A stretch of 63,075 nucleotides of DNA from an uncultured Eubacteriales bacterium (GTDB taxonomy: Bacteria > Bacillota > Clostridia > Oscillospirales > Oscillospiraceae): assembly GCA_959602365.1 (NCBI GenBank), contig CAUGSS010000012.1:1-63075 (forward strand), read 5' to 3'. Shown in pieces: positions 43,387 through 51,666 of this stretch. How positions within the stretch are numbered: the stretch's first letter is position 1; every line of letters starts with the position of its first letter. Below the pieces are notes generated by a model, which worked only from the letters and a program-made list of their open reading frames with translations, searched no databases and had not been told where the DNA came from. The translations under genes were made by a program, and so were the position numbers.

Positions 43387-43704
43387 ATGAAAACGCTGTA
43401 TTTCCATACAAATCAATATGTCCGACGCCAGGGGAACGTCATTGACTTTACCGAATACCGCAACCGGCTCCAGCGCTCCGCTGTCGCGGCCAATGCCGCC
43501 CCCGCCGCCGTGGGGGATCCCGTCAGCTACCACTGGGAAGTGGACGAGTCGGTCTGGCACGAGGAGGAGCCCAAGCCCCAGCCCCGCCGCCAGCGCCGCG
43601 GCCGCTCCCGCCTGGAGCTGAGCCTGGCCGATGTGCTGGAGCTCTGCATCACCGCCGCCACGCTGGGCCTGGTGATCACCGTGTGGGTGATGTTCCTGGT
43701 GTGA
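43387..43704 (+). CDS. Small tail-anchored membrane protein (105 aa)
   Basis: The N-terminal 75 residues are soluble and end in a basic Arg-rich patch (QPRRQRRGRSRLEL). The C-terminus is one hydrophobic helix (LCITAATLGLVITVWVMFLV) that ends the protein, so it should be tail-anchored with the charged part inside. A perfect AGGAGG site precedes the ATG. No family was recognised. If the LexA-like promoter upstream drives it, a damage-induced small membrane protein (cell-division inhibitor type) would be conceivable; that is speculation. Confidence 0.7.
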   Translation: MKTLYFHTNQYVRRQGNVIDFTEYRNRLQRSAVAANAAPAAVGDPVSYHWEVDESVWHEEEPKPQPRRQRRGRSRLELSLADVLELCITAATLGLVITVWVMFLV

Positions 43705-43734
43705 GGGAATCCGGCGCCGCCGGAACAAAAGGAC

Positions 43735-43773
43735 AAAAAACACCCCGCGCCTCTGCAGCAGAGGCGCGGGGTG
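43735..43773. terminator. Bidirectional terminator shared by convergent units
   Basis: Perfect 15-bp arms 43741-43755 and 43759-43773 (CACCCCGCGCCTCTG). The plus side reads TTTCTG; the minus side reads TTTTTTGTCC. It ends the 105-residue gene and the leftward candidate small RNA. Confidence 0.9.
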
Positions 43774-43880
43774 TTTCTGTCTGCTCCGCCCGGAGGGACG
43801 GAACACAAAGGCCGGTATTTTTCTCGCACCCCCCCGGCAACGCTATTGCGAAGCCTGTGCGATCAACACCGGTCTCAGTG
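43735..43880 (-). ncRNA. Candidate small RNA of about 146 nt
   Basis: A leftward promoter (43887-43915) and a factor-independent terminator with six T enclose about 146 bases that contain no start codon with a usable ribosome-binding site. The transcript would begin near ACTGAGACCGGTG and end in the 15-bp hairpin. An inner CTCC-GGGC-GGAG stem is also visible. It does not match 4.5S, 6S or tmRNA signatures I know. Existence is inferred from signals only. Confidence 0.5.
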
Positions 43881-43886
43881 TGTTCA

Positions 43887-43915
43887 TTGTATCAAATTCG
43901 ACCGCTTTTTGCAAT
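43887..43915 (-). promoter_or_regulatory. Promoter of the candidate small RNA
   Basis: TTGCAA (43915-43910), exactly 17 bases, TACAAT (43892-43887). Confidence 0.7.
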
Positions 43916-44155
43916 TGATTCGAATGTGAAAAATAGCACAATCTTTTCCCTCTTCTTCGCCCGCCCATCGTGCAGAAACACAAAATTCCATTTTTTGTCC
44001 TCCCCCGGCGGATGCCTGTCTGCCGTCTCCGGAGTGCAGCACGGCAGAAGTTCCGACTCCGGAGAGAAAAATGCACGCCCGCCCCGCCATCTGATCAGGC
44101 GCTGCCGGCCCGCCCCACCGCATCCGAAAACCCCTGGTATACAATCAAATTTTCC

Positions 44156-44184
44156 TTTACAAATCGAGCAAACTGTGCTATACT
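44156..44184 (+). promoter_or_regulatory. Promoter of rpsO-pnp
   Basis: TTTACA (44156-44161), 17 bases, TATACT (44179-44184), followed by a 140-base structured leader. Confidence 0.75.
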
Positions 44185-44324
44185 AGCTCAGCTTTCATGA
44201 TGCGTTATCATGAGCGCCGCCCTTCGGCTTAGTCTCGGGATTTACGCCCGCAGCGCTTACGCGGGGTTTTCACCCGCCCGCGACCCAGCCGAGAGGGATT
44301 ATTTTAAGAAAGGTGGAATCGTCC
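44185..44324 (+). promoter_or_regulatory. Structured rpsO leader, possible S15 autoregulatory site
   Basis: The leader contains a hairpin TCATGAT-GCGT-ATCATGA near 44197-44215 and a GC-rich compound fold in which CTCGG (about 44233) can pair with CCGAG (about 44288). S15 represses its own mRNA in several bacterial groups through leader structures; this one is a candidate by position and structure only. Confidence 0.45.
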
Positions 44325-44591
44325 ATGATCCGCAAAGAAGAAAAGACCGCCGTCATTGAGGAAAACCGCACCCATGAGAACGACACCGGCTCTCCCGAGG
44401 TCCAGGTGGCCATTCTGACTGCCCGCATTCAGCAGCTCACCGAGCACCTGCGGGTGCACACCCATGACAATCACTCCCGCCGGGGCCTGCTGAAGATGGT
44501 CGGCAAGCGCCGCAAAATGCTGGATTACCTGGCCAAGAAGGACATCGAGCGTTATCGCGCCCTGATCGCCAAGCTGGGCCTGCGTAAGTAA
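44325..44591 (+). CDS. rpsO: 30S ribosomal protein S15
   Basis: An 88-residue primary 16S rRNA-binding protein. Family blocks are HENDTGSPEVQVAILTARIQ, LTEHLRVHTHDNHSRRGLL and MVGKRRKMLDYLAKKD. AAGAAAGGTGG precedes the ATG. It is followed by pnp, the conserved rpsO-pnp order. Confidence 0.98.
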   Translation: MIRKEEKTAVIEENRTHENDTGSPEVQVAILTARIQQLTEHLRVHTHDNHSRRGLLKMVGKRRKMLDYLAKKDIERYRALIAKLGLRK

Positions 44592-44600
44592 GTGTTCCTT

Positions 44601-44635
44601 TCAGGGCGGCGCACGCCATGCGCCGCCCTGATTTC
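44601..44635 (+). terminator. Hairpin between rpsO and pnp
   Basis: Perfect 13-bp arms 44601-44613 and 44619-44631 (TCAGGGCGGCGCA), then TTTCC. The weak T-run suggests partial termination or mRNA stabilisation. Confidence 0.6.
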
Positions 44636-44655
44636 CGTTGCACCAACTGAAATCA

Positions 44656-44759
44656 GGAGGCGAGCCGCACGCTTTAGCAGTTGAATCTGCCCTTGATCCA
44701 CCGGGGAAAAAATCCCGGCAAGGCTGGATTCAAGTGCTAAACGGCACGGCGAAGCCTCC
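44656..44759 (+). promoter_or_regulatory. Long stem-loop in the pnp leader
   Basis: GGAGGC (44656-44661) pairs with GCCTCC (44754-44759). TTTAGCAGTTGAATC pairs with GATTCAAGTGCTAAA (14 of 15). The inner CCTTG/CAAGG and CCGGG/CCCGG complete a roughly 100-base imperfect hairpin ending 19 bases before the start codon. In E. coli a comparable pnp leader duplex is cut by RNase III and mediates autoregulation by PNPase. Confidence 0.75.
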
Positions 44760-44778
44760 CCACAGAGGAGGACAAACA

Positions 44779-46926
44779 ATGTCAACAATTATCAGCCAAA
44801 AGACATTCCCCAACTACCGCAAGTACGAGATGGACCTGGCGGGCCGTCCCTTCTCCATCGAGGTGGGCAAGGTGGCGGAGCTGGCCAACGCCGCCGCCAT
44901 GGTCAAGTACGGCGAGACCACCGTCATGGTGGCTGTCACCGCCTCCCCCCGTCCCCGGGACGGCGTGGACTTCTTCCCCCTGAGCGTGGATTTTGAGGAG
45001 AAGCTCTACGCTGTGGGCCGCATCCCCGGCTCCTTCATGCGCCGGGAGGGCCGCCCCTCTCTGCCCGCGGTGCTGGCCAGCCGCCTGATCGACCGGCCCA
45101 TGCGCCCCCTGTTCCCCAGCGACCTGCGCAACGACGTGTGCATCACCTGCACCGTCATGAGCCTGGACCGGGATTGCTCCCCTGAGATCACCGCCATGAT
45201 CGGCGCCTCCGCCATGGTGGCCATCTCCGACATCCCCTGGAACGGCCCCATCGGCGCCTGCGAGGTGGGCTATGTGGACGGCAAGATCGTCATCAACCCC
45301 ACCCGGGAGCAGCGGGCCGCCAGCCAGATGGACACCACCGTGGCCTCCACCGGCGAGAAGGTGGTTATGATCGAGGCCGGCGCCAACGAGATCCCCGACG
45401 AGATCATGTTCGAGGGCATCAAGGCCGCCCATGAGGTCAACAAGACCATCGTGGCCCTGATCAACCGGATGGTGGAGGAGATCGGCAAGCCCAAGTTCAC
45501 CTATCAGCACGCCGACTTCAACCAGGAGCTCTTCGACAAGATCGTGGAAGCCACCATGGAAGAGGCCAAGGCCGCCATGGACACCGATGACAAGAACGTG
45601 CGGGAGGAGCGCTGGAACAAGCTGATCGACCACTGGCACGAGCTGTTCCTGGAAGACTATCCCGACATGGACAAGTATCTGGAGACCATCACCTACAAGT
45701 TCCAGAAGAAGATCGTCAAGGCCTGGCTGCTGGAGGGCCACCGGGTGGATGGCCGCCAGAGAAACGAGATCCGGCCCCTGGCCGCCGAGGTGGGCGTGCT
45801 GCCCCGGGTCCACGGCTCCGGCCTGTTCACCCGCGGCCAGACCCAGGTGCTGAGCATCGCCACCCTGAACACCCTCTCCGCCGCCCAGAAGCTGGACACC
45901 ATCTGGGAAGAGGAGTCCAAGCGGTATATGCACCACTACAACATGCCCGCCTACTCCACCGGCGAGGCCCGGGGCGCCAAGAGCACCAACCGCCGGGAGT
46001 ACGGCCACGGCGCCCTGGCTGAGCGGGCGCTGCTGCCGGTGCTGCCCTCGGTGGAGGAGTTCCCCTATGCCATCCGGGTGGTCTCCGAGGTGCTCTCCTC
46101 CAACGGCTCCACCTCCCAGGGCTCTGTGTGCGGCTCCACCCTGGCGCTGATGGACGCAGGCGTGCCCATCAAGGCCCCGGTGGCCGGCATCTCCTGTGGC
46201 CTGATCCAGGACGACGACGGCAGCTTCAACACCTTCATTGACATCCAGGGCGTGGAGGACTTCCACGGCGAGATGGACTTCAAGGTGGCCGGCACCAAGG
46301 CCGGTATCACCGCCATCCAGATGGACCTGAAGAACGACGGCCTGACCATGGAGATCATCCGGTCCGCTCTGGACATCACCCGGGACGCCCGCTGCGCCAT
46401 CATCGACGAGGTGATCCTGCCCTGCATCCCCGCTCCCCGGGCTGAGGTCAGCCCCAACGCCCCCCGGATGCTGAAGATGAAGATCGACACCAGCAAGATC
46501 CGGGAGGTCATCGGCTCCGGCGGCAAGGTCATCCAGAAGATTCAGGCCGACTCCGGCGCCAAGATCGACATCGAGGAGACCGGCGACATCTTCATCTCCG
46601 GCCCCGACACCCAGAGCGTGGAGGCCGCCAAGAAGGCCATCGAGACCATCGTCTTTGTCCCCGAGGTGGGCGCCCTCTACTTCGGCAAGGTGGTGCGCAT
46701 CATGCAGTTCGGCGCCTTTGTGGAGCTGGCCCCGGGCAAGGACGGCCTGGTTCACATCTCCAAGCTGGCCAACCACCGGGTGGCCAAGGTGGAGGACGTG
46801 GTCAACATCGGCGATATGATCTGGGTCAAGGTCACCGACATCGACGAGAAGGGCCGGGTCAACCTGAGCCACAAGGACGCCCTCCGGGAGATCCGGGAGC
46901 AGCAGGCCAAACAGGGCCAGAAGTAA
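44779..46926 (+). CDS. pnp: Polyribonucleotide nucleotidyltransferase
   Basis: A 715-residue phosphorolytic 3'-5' exoribonuclease. Two RNase PH domains (VAVTASPRPRDGVDFFPL and VLSSNGSTSQGSVCGSTLAL), a helical linker, a KH domain with IGSGGKVIQKIQADSG (about residue 577) and a C-terminal S1 domain (GKVVRIMQFGAFVELAPGKD, from about 630) are in the normal order and length. GAGGAGG precedes the ATG at 44779. A long leader hairpin suggests post-transcriptional autocontrol. Confidence 0.97.
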   Translation: MSTIISQKTFPNYRKYEMDLAGRPFSIEVGKVAELANAAAMVKYGETTVMVAVTASPRPRDGVDFFPLSVDFEEKLYAVGRIPGSFMRREGRPSLPAVLASRLIDRPMRPLFPSDLRNDVCITCTVMSLDRDCSPEITAMIGASAMVAISDIPWNGPIGACEVGYVDGKIVINPTREQRAASQMDTTVASTGEKVVMIEAGANEIPDEIMFEGIKAAHEVNKTIVALINRMVEEIGKPKFTYQHADFNQELFDKIVEATMEEAKAAMDTDDKNVREERWNKLIDHWHELFLEDYPDMDKYLETITYKFQKKIVKAWLLEGHRVDGRQRNEIRPLAAEVGVLPRVHGSGLFTRGQTQVLSIATLNTLSAAQKLDTIWEEESKRYMHHYNMPAYSTGEARGAKSTNRREYGHGALAERALLPVLPSVEEFPYAIRVVSEVLSSNGSTSQGSVCGSTLALMDAGVPIKAPVAGISCGLIQDDDGSFNTFIDIQGVEDFHGEMDFKVAGTKAGITAIQMDLKNDGLTMEIIRSALDITRDARCAIIDEVILPCIPAPRAEVSPNAPRMLKMKIDTSKIREVIGSGGKVIQKIQADSGAKIDIEETGDIFISGPDTQSVEAAKKAIETIVFVPEVGALYFGKVVRIMQFGAFVELAPGKDGLVHISKLANHRVAKVEDVVNIGDMIWVKVTDIDEKGRVNLSHKDALREIREQQAKQGQK

Positions 46927-46950
46927 GATACCGAAAAATTCGGTGATACT

Positions 46951-46993
46951 AAGCCGGACGGACGAAATGTGAAAACGTCCGTCCGGCTTTTCG
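46951..46993 (+). terminator. Terminator of pnp
   Basis: Perfect 14-bp arms 46951-46964 and 46976-46989 (AAGCCGGACGGACG), 11-base loop, then TTTCG. Confidence 0.8.
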
Positions 46994-47089
46994 ATTCCGT
47001 CCGCGGCCGGCGCGGCCAATACCCCCTCCTCCCCGGAGGCGGCCGGCTTCCGCCCGGGCGGCCATCTTGAATGCAGCGAGGCTGAAACT

Positions 47090-48346
47090 ATGTATGACTA
47101 TCAACTGACCACCCTGCCCAACGGCGTCCGGATTGCATCCGAGCGGATGCCGGGGGTCCGCTCCGCCGCCCTGGGCATCTGGGTCTCCACCGGCTCCCGG
47201 GACGAAAAGGCCTCTGAGGGCGGCGCCGCCCACTTCATCGAGCACATGCTCTTCAAGGGCACTCCCACCTGCTCCGCCGAGGCCCTGGCCCGGCGGATGG
47301 ACGCCATCGGGGGCCAGATCAACGCCTTTACCACCAAGGAGAACACCTGCTTCCACGCCCGGTGCCTGGACACCCACCTCCGGGAGGCCCTGGACATCCT
47401 GTGCGACATGTTCTTTGACAGCGCCTTTGCCGAAGCGGATGTGGCCACCGAACGGGGGGTCATCCTGGAAGAGATCGGCATGTACGCCGACGATCCCTCG
47501 GACCTGGTCAGCGAGAAGCTCTTTGCCGCGGTCTTTCACGGTTCCTCCCTGGGGCGGCCCATCCTGGGCCGGAAGGCCACTCTGGACAAGATGACCGGTT
47601 CTTGGCTGAAGGCCTACAAGGAGGGCCACTACACCGCCGACCGGGTGGTGATCACCCTGGCGGGGAGCTTTGACGACGCCATTCTGGAGGAGATCAAAGC
47701 CCGGTTCTCCGCCATGGCGCCAGGCAAAGCCAAGCCATTGAAGCCGGCCGCCATCCAGGACTCCATCGTGGTCAAGAAAAAGGCCACGGAGCAAAACCAT
47801 CTGCTGGTGGCCTTCCCCTCCATCACCGACCGGGACCCCCGGAAGTACCAGATGCAGCTGCTCTCCTCCATTCTGGGGGGCGGCATGTCCTCCCGGCTGT
47901 TCCAACAGGTGCGGGAGAAAAACGGGCTGTGCTACAGCGTGTACACCTTCGGCACCAGCCACGAGGAGGTGGGACTGTTTTCGGTCTACACCGCCCTGGG
48001 CCAGGAGCAGGAGCCCAAGGCCATTGCCTGCATCCGGGAGGTGCTGACGGAATTTCTGCAGAACGGCCCCACCCAGGAGGAGCTGGAGCTGGCCCGGGAG
48101 CAGAGCAAGGCCAACGTACTGATGGGGCTGGAGGCCACCTCCGCCCGGATGAGCCATCTGGCCCGCTGCCTGCTCCGGGAGGGGAAATTCCTCACCCCTG
48201 ACGACATCATCGCCGCCTACGATGCGGTGACCCGGGAGGAAGTGCTCCAGCTGGCCCGGGGCACCTTCGACTTTGAGCATGTCTCCTTCTCCGCCGTGGG
48301 ACGGGTGGCCGCCCCGGAGGACTACCGGAAGCTGCTGCTGGCCTGA
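47090..48346 (+). CDS. M16-family zinc metallopeptidase (pitrilysin/insulinase type)
   Basis: A 418-residue peptidase of the mitochondrial-processing-peptidase-like group commonly found after pnp in Firmicutes. The inverted zinc motif AAHFIEHMLFKG (HxxEH) appears at about residue 49. The distal Glu region is ERGVILEEIGMYADDPSD. The C-terminal half has the typical REKNGLCYSVYTF loop. It has no signal peptide and is likely cytosolic. The ribosome-binding site (GCGAGG) is weak. Confidence 0.92.
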   Translation: MYDYQLTTLPNGVRIASERMPGVRSAALGIWVSTGSRDEKASEGGAAHFIEHMLFKGTPTCSAEALARRMDAIGGQINAFTTKENTCFHARCLDTHLREALDILCDMFFDSAFAEADVATERGVILEEIGMYADDPSDLVSEKLFAAVFHGSSLGRPILGRKATLDKMTGSWLKAYKEGHYTADRVVITLAGSFDDAILEEIKARFSAMAPGKAKPLKPAAIQDSIVVKKKATEQNHLLVAFPSITDRDPRKYQMQLLSSILGGGMSSRLFQQVREKNGLCYSVYTFGTSHEEVGLFSVYTALGQEQEPKAIACIREVLTEFLQNGPTQEELELAREQSKANVLMGLEATSARMSHLARCLLREGKFLTPDDIIAAYDAVTREEVLQLARGTFDFEHVSFSAVGRVAAPEDYRKLLLA

Positions 48347-48383
48347 ACCGGTCTGCGCCGGCATGTATCAGGCGTATCAAATG

Positions 48384-48421
48384 GCGGGGCTGTTGCAGTA
48401 TCTGCAACAGCCCCGCTTTTT
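48384..48421 (+). terminator. Hairpin terminator of the M16 gene
   Basis: Perfect 15-bp arms 48384-48398 and 48402-48416 (GCGGGGCTGTTGCAG), loop TAT, five T, running directly into a TGTCATCCTGAG repeat. Related in sequence to the hairpins at 37988 and 62472. Confidence 0.92.
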
Positions 48422-48690
48422 GTCATCCTGAGTGGAGAAATGTCATCCTGAGCGACAGCGAAGGAGCTTCTTCCAGCCCGCGCCGGATTCACAGAAAAAG
48501 ATCCTTCGCCGCTGGCGCTCCTCAGGATGACAGGGGGGCGGAAAAATGTCATCCCGAGCGACAGCGAAGGAGCTTCTTCCCGCCCGCGCCGGATTCACAG
48601 AAAAAGATCCTTCGTCGCTGACGCTCCTCAGGATGACAGGGGGGGCGGAAAAATGTCATCCCGAACCCCGGCGAAGGATTTTTCCTCCCC
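48421..48690. repeat. TGTCAT-CTGAG palindromic repeats, tandem copies B
   Basis: After a truncated end at 48421, two nearly identical 92-base palindromes lie at 48441-48532 and 48547-48638 (106-base period). Each starts TGTCAT-C-CTGAGCG... or its CCGAG variant and ends ...CTCAGGATGACA. A third, truncated copy starts at 48654. Confidence 0.88.
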
Positions 48691-48807
48691 AGCCCCGGGG
48701 ACAAGGAAAAGGTCGGTTGCGGCGGCGGGCGAAATCTGATAGGATCATCTCAGAGGCCCGGCAGACCGGCGCCGGGCCAATTCACCGCCCCCAGGGAGGC
48801 ATCTGAA

Positions 48808-49455
48808 ATGAAAATCGAAATCGACAGGGACTTCCCCCAGTATTTCCGTCCATCCTATCCGGAGGAGTTTGAGCTGTTCTCCCATCTGGAGACCACGGCG
48901 GCCATCCCCTCCCCCCTGTTTGCCATCACCACCTGGAAGGACAACGGACTGCCCAACGTGTGCTTTCACGCCTGGGGCAGCTTCCACGGGGACCGGACCG
49001 CCTTCTTTGCGGTCATGGGCAACCTGTTCCAGCACACCCACACCTATGCCAACCTCCGGCGGGAGGGCTGCTTTTGCCTGAATTTTCTGCCCATGAGCTG
49101 CTATGACCGGCTGGTGGACACCATCCATCACAACGGCGACGAGACCGACGAGTGCGCCGCCGGAGGGTTCACCGCCGCCCCGGCGAAGACCGTCCATGCG
49201 CCGGTGATCCAGGAGGCCTTCCTCACCCTGGAGTGCACCCTGAAGGAGGTGCGGGATCTGAGCGGCGCGGGTATCACCGCCATGGTGATCGGCCAGGTCC
49301 AGCACATCTCCGTGGAGGAGGACTACGCCCAGGGGTACGAAAAGCGCTGCGGCGCGGACGGCTTTATGCTGCTGGTGCCCGCACCCCAGAATCTGGTGAC
49401 CGGGGCGCCGGGCCAGTCCGCCATCGCCACGGTGGACATCCGGCGGCTGGACTGA
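48808..49455 (+). CDS. Flavin reductase-like FMN-binding protein (215 aa)
   Basis: The split-barrel flavin reductase fold is indicated by TAAIPSPLFAITTWKDNGLPN and the phosphate-binding WGSFHGDRTAFFAVMG, then GQVQHISVEEDY in the last third. Members bind FMN and reduce or store flavins for partner oxygenases or act as stand-alone reductases. GGGAGGCATC precedes the ATG. It has no functional neighbours in this window. Confidence 0.82.
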   Translation: MKIEIDRDFPQYFRPSYPEEFELFSHLETTAAIPSPLFAITTWKDNGLPNVCFHAWGSFHGDRTAFFAVMGNLFQHTHTYANLRREGCFCLNFLPMSCYDRLVDTIHHNGDETDECAAGGFTAAPAKTVHAPVIQEAFLTLECTLKEVRDLSGAGITAMVIGQVQHISVEEDYAQGYEKRCGADGFMLLVPAPQNLVTGAPGQSAIATVDIRRLD

Positions 49456-49482
49456 GCTCGCCCCTCACTCCCTTCTCCGGAC

Positions 49483-49524
49483 AAAAAAACGGGGCGCGCC
49501 GCCTGAAAAGGCAGGGCGCGCCCC
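49483..49524 (-). terminator. Terminator of the CoA-transferase operon
   Basis: Arms 49491-49500 and 49515-49524 (GGGGCGCGCC) with an inner GCC/GGC extension. On the minus strand it is followed by seven T. Confidence 0.9.
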
Positions 49525-49573
49525 GGATGCAGCGGGATTTTTTCTATTCAGAGCCATCGTCAGCCGGCCCCGC

Positions 49574-50872
49574 TCACCACAGGTGGAGCTCCTCGGCCTG
49601 GCGGCGCAGCTCGGCCCGGAAGTCGGGGTGGGCCACGGCGATCAGGTTGTCCACCCGCTGGCGGACGGAGCGGCCCTTGATGGGGGCGATGCCGAACTCG
49701 GTGATGACATAGTCCACGGTGTTGCGGCTCATGGTGACCACGCTGCCGGGGGCGTGCTGGCCCACGATGGAGGACAGAGTGCCCCCCTTCTTGGAGGCCT
49801 TGACGCAGATGATGCTGCGGCCGCCCTTGGAGTAGGCGGCGCCCTCGCCGAAGTCGTTCTGGCCGCCGGTGCCCGAGTACTGGCGGGAGCCGATGCTCTC
49901 GGAGCAGATCTGGCCGGTCAGGTCCACCGCCAGGGCGGAGTTCACCGAGACGAAGTTGTCGTTCTGGCCGATGACCCGGGGGTCATTGACATAACTGGCG
50001 CTGTAGAACTCCACTCCCGGGTTGTCGTCCACCATGTCATAGAGCTCCTGGGTACCCAGGGCGAAGGTGCAGATGCACCGGTCCTTGTGCAGCGTCTTGC
50101 GGCGGTTGGTGATGACCCCCGCGTCGATCAGGTCCACGATGGAGTTGGTCAGCATCTCGGTGTGCAGTCCCAGCTCATGCTTGTCCATCAGGGACATGGC
50201 GGCGGCGTCGGGGATGCCGCCGATGCCCAGCTGGATGGTGTCCCCGTCGTTGACCAGGCTGGCCACATACTGGCCGATGGCCTGATCCACCTGGGTGGGC
50301 TGGCTCTTGGGCAGGTAGGGCAGCGGAGTGGCCGCCTCCACAATCATGTCCACGTCCCGGATGTGCAGGGCCGTGTCCCCCCGGGTCCTGGGCAGATTGG
50401 GGTTGACCTGGACGATGACCTTCTTGGCCGCCGCCAGGAAGGTGCGCTCGTGGGAGATGCACAGGGGGATGGTGAAATAGCCGTGCTTGTCCATGGGGGA
50501 GACCGCGGCGATGAACACGTCCGGGTCCCCGTTGACGTCCAGCCAGCGCTGGCCGCCGTCGTGCATGTGGCTGGGGTAGTAATTGATGGCGTTGGCCTCC
50601 AGCGCCCTGCGGGTGTCCGCCATCAGAAAGGCCACATCGATGTCAAAGGTGTCCCGATACAGGGGGTTGACCATGAATTCGTGCTCAAAGCAGCACATGG
50701 GGCCGTACATCTTGATGTCGTGCACCCGGCCCCGCAGCTCATGCAGTCGGTCCAAAATGGCGGTGGGGTCGTTGGCAGCCTGGGAACAGGTCAGCGTGTA
50801 ACCGCTCTGGATGGAGTCCAGCACGTCATCCACGGTGGCCAGTTTGCGTCGGTATTCTGCTTGATAATCCAT
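49574..50872 (-). CDS. Acetyl-CoA hydrolase/CoA-transferase family protein (4-hydroxybutyrate/butyryl-CoA:acetate type)
   Basis: A 432-residue family I-like CoA-transferase moving CoA between acyl-CoA and a short carboxylate such as acetate. The catalytic Glu is in LTGQICSESIGSRQYSG; the glycine loop LGIGGIPDAAAMSL and the oxyanion region GTGGQNDFGEGA are also present. Such enzymes close butyrate or 4-hydroxybutyrate fermentation in gut Clostridia. AGGAGG precedes the ATG. A hotdog-fold gene lies 35 bases upstream on the same strand. Acyl specificity cannot be read from sequence. Confidence 0.92.
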   Translation of the reverse strand: MDYQAEYRRKLATVDDVLDSIQSGYTLTCSQAANDPTAILDRLHELRGRVHDIKMYGPMCCFEHEFMVNPLYRDTFDIDVAFLMADTRRALEANAINYYPSHMHDGGQRWLDVNGDPDVFIAAVSPMDKHGYFTIPLCISHERTFLAAAKKVIVQVNPNLPRTRGDTALHIRDVDMIVEAATPLPYLPKSQPTQVDQAIGQYVASLVNDGDTIQLGIGGIPDAAAMSLMDKHELGLHTEMLTNSIVDLIDAGVITNRRKTLHKDRCICTFALGTQELYDMVDDNPGVEFYSASYVNDPRVIGQNDNFVSVNSALAVDLTGQICSESIGSRQYSGTGGQNDFGEGAAYSKGGRSIICVKASKKGGTLSSIVGQHAPGSVVTMSRNTVDYVITEFGIAPIKGRSVRQRVDNLIAVAHPDFRAELRRQAEELHLW

Positions 50873-50907
50873 GGTAATAACCTCCTGTTTTCATAGTCTG
50901 TCTGATC

Positions 50908-51375
50908 TCAGTTCGCCAGGGAGCGGCTGTAACCGTAGTAAATGCCCATGGCAGTGCACACCGGATGATCCGCATCGTCCCCGCTCCAGGCGGTGGCGCT
51001 GACGTCAATCTTGGTGCCGTCGGTGCCCAGCAGCTTGACCTTGATGTACAGCCGGCGGTCAATGGGAATGGGGCGCAGCAGGGACATCTGCATGGTGATG
51101 GTGGGGGTCATGCTGTCCACAAAGTAGACGCACAAAATGCCCATGGTCTCATCCAGCGCAACCGAAAAGGCACCGTTGCTCATCCCGCCGGTGCGGTCCG
51201 CCATCCAGGGGGTGGGGTCCACACAGACCGTCATCGTCCGCTTCTGGAAATCGCAGTCGTGCAGGTAGAGCGGCACCCACTCCATAATGGTGCCGGGCTG
51301 ATCCTCCCGGAATCTGCGCAGCCACTCCTCCAGCTGAGCCCGCATTCCCTCCTGAGTGTAATACTCCGGTCCCAT
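50908..51375 (-). CDS. Hotdog-fold thioesterase-like protein, PaaI type (155 aa)
   Basis: The second half matches the 4HBT/PaaI hotdog fold: DRTGGMSNGAFSVALDETMG holds the central helix and active-site Gly/Asn/Glu, followed by strands TITMQMSLLRPIPIDRRLYI and KVKLLGTDGTKIDVSATAW. Members hydrolyse acyl-CoA thioesters. The ATG at 51375 follows GGGAGG. Being in one operon with a CoA-transferase suggests joint acyl-CoA handling. Confidence 0.85.
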   Translation of the reverse strand: MGPEYYTQEGMRAQLEEWLRRFREDQPGTIMEWVPLYLHDCDFQKRTMTVCVDPTPWMADRTGGMSNGAFSVALDETMGILCVYFVDSMTPTITMQMSLLRPIPIDRRLYIKVKLLGTDGTKIDVSATAWSGDDADHPVCTAMGIYYGYSRSLAN

Positions 51376-51546
51376 ATGCAATGCCTCCCAAAGGTGAATA
51401 TAAATAGTATAACATAAAATAACCGCCGGGGAAACCCTCTTTTCTTCTAATCTCCCGCCGGAAGGGCCGCCCTGGGCTGGCACCAATTCCCTTCGAATCC
51501 GACGGATGTTTTACAGCGCGTTCACATTTGACGTGGTACAATATCC

Positions 51547-51574
51547 TTGTCAAATCTTGAAAATCTGGTACAAT
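51547..51574 (+). promoter_or_regulatory. Probable promoter of the activase operon
   Basis: TTGTCA (51547-51552), 16 bases, TACAAT (51569-51574), about 90 bases before the start. The motif TGGTACAATA also occurs at 51534, giving a second possible -10. Confidence 0.5.
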
Positions 51575-51666
51575 AAAATAATGTCTGTTCTCTGTCAAAC
51601 GCAGGCCGCATCTTCCGGGATGCCCCGCACTGACAGCATTTTAGAATTTAGATAAGGTGGACGTAT

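Noticed and set aside
43683..44186. 167-codon rightward frame between the 105-residue gene and rpsO
   Set aside because: It starts inside the preceding gene, crosses a strong terminator and ends at the rpsO promoter; its composition is non-protein-like.
49483..49524. Terminator for the flavin reductase gene
   Set aside because: The T-run is on the minus-strand side, so it serves the CoA-transferase gene; a rightward role is not supported.
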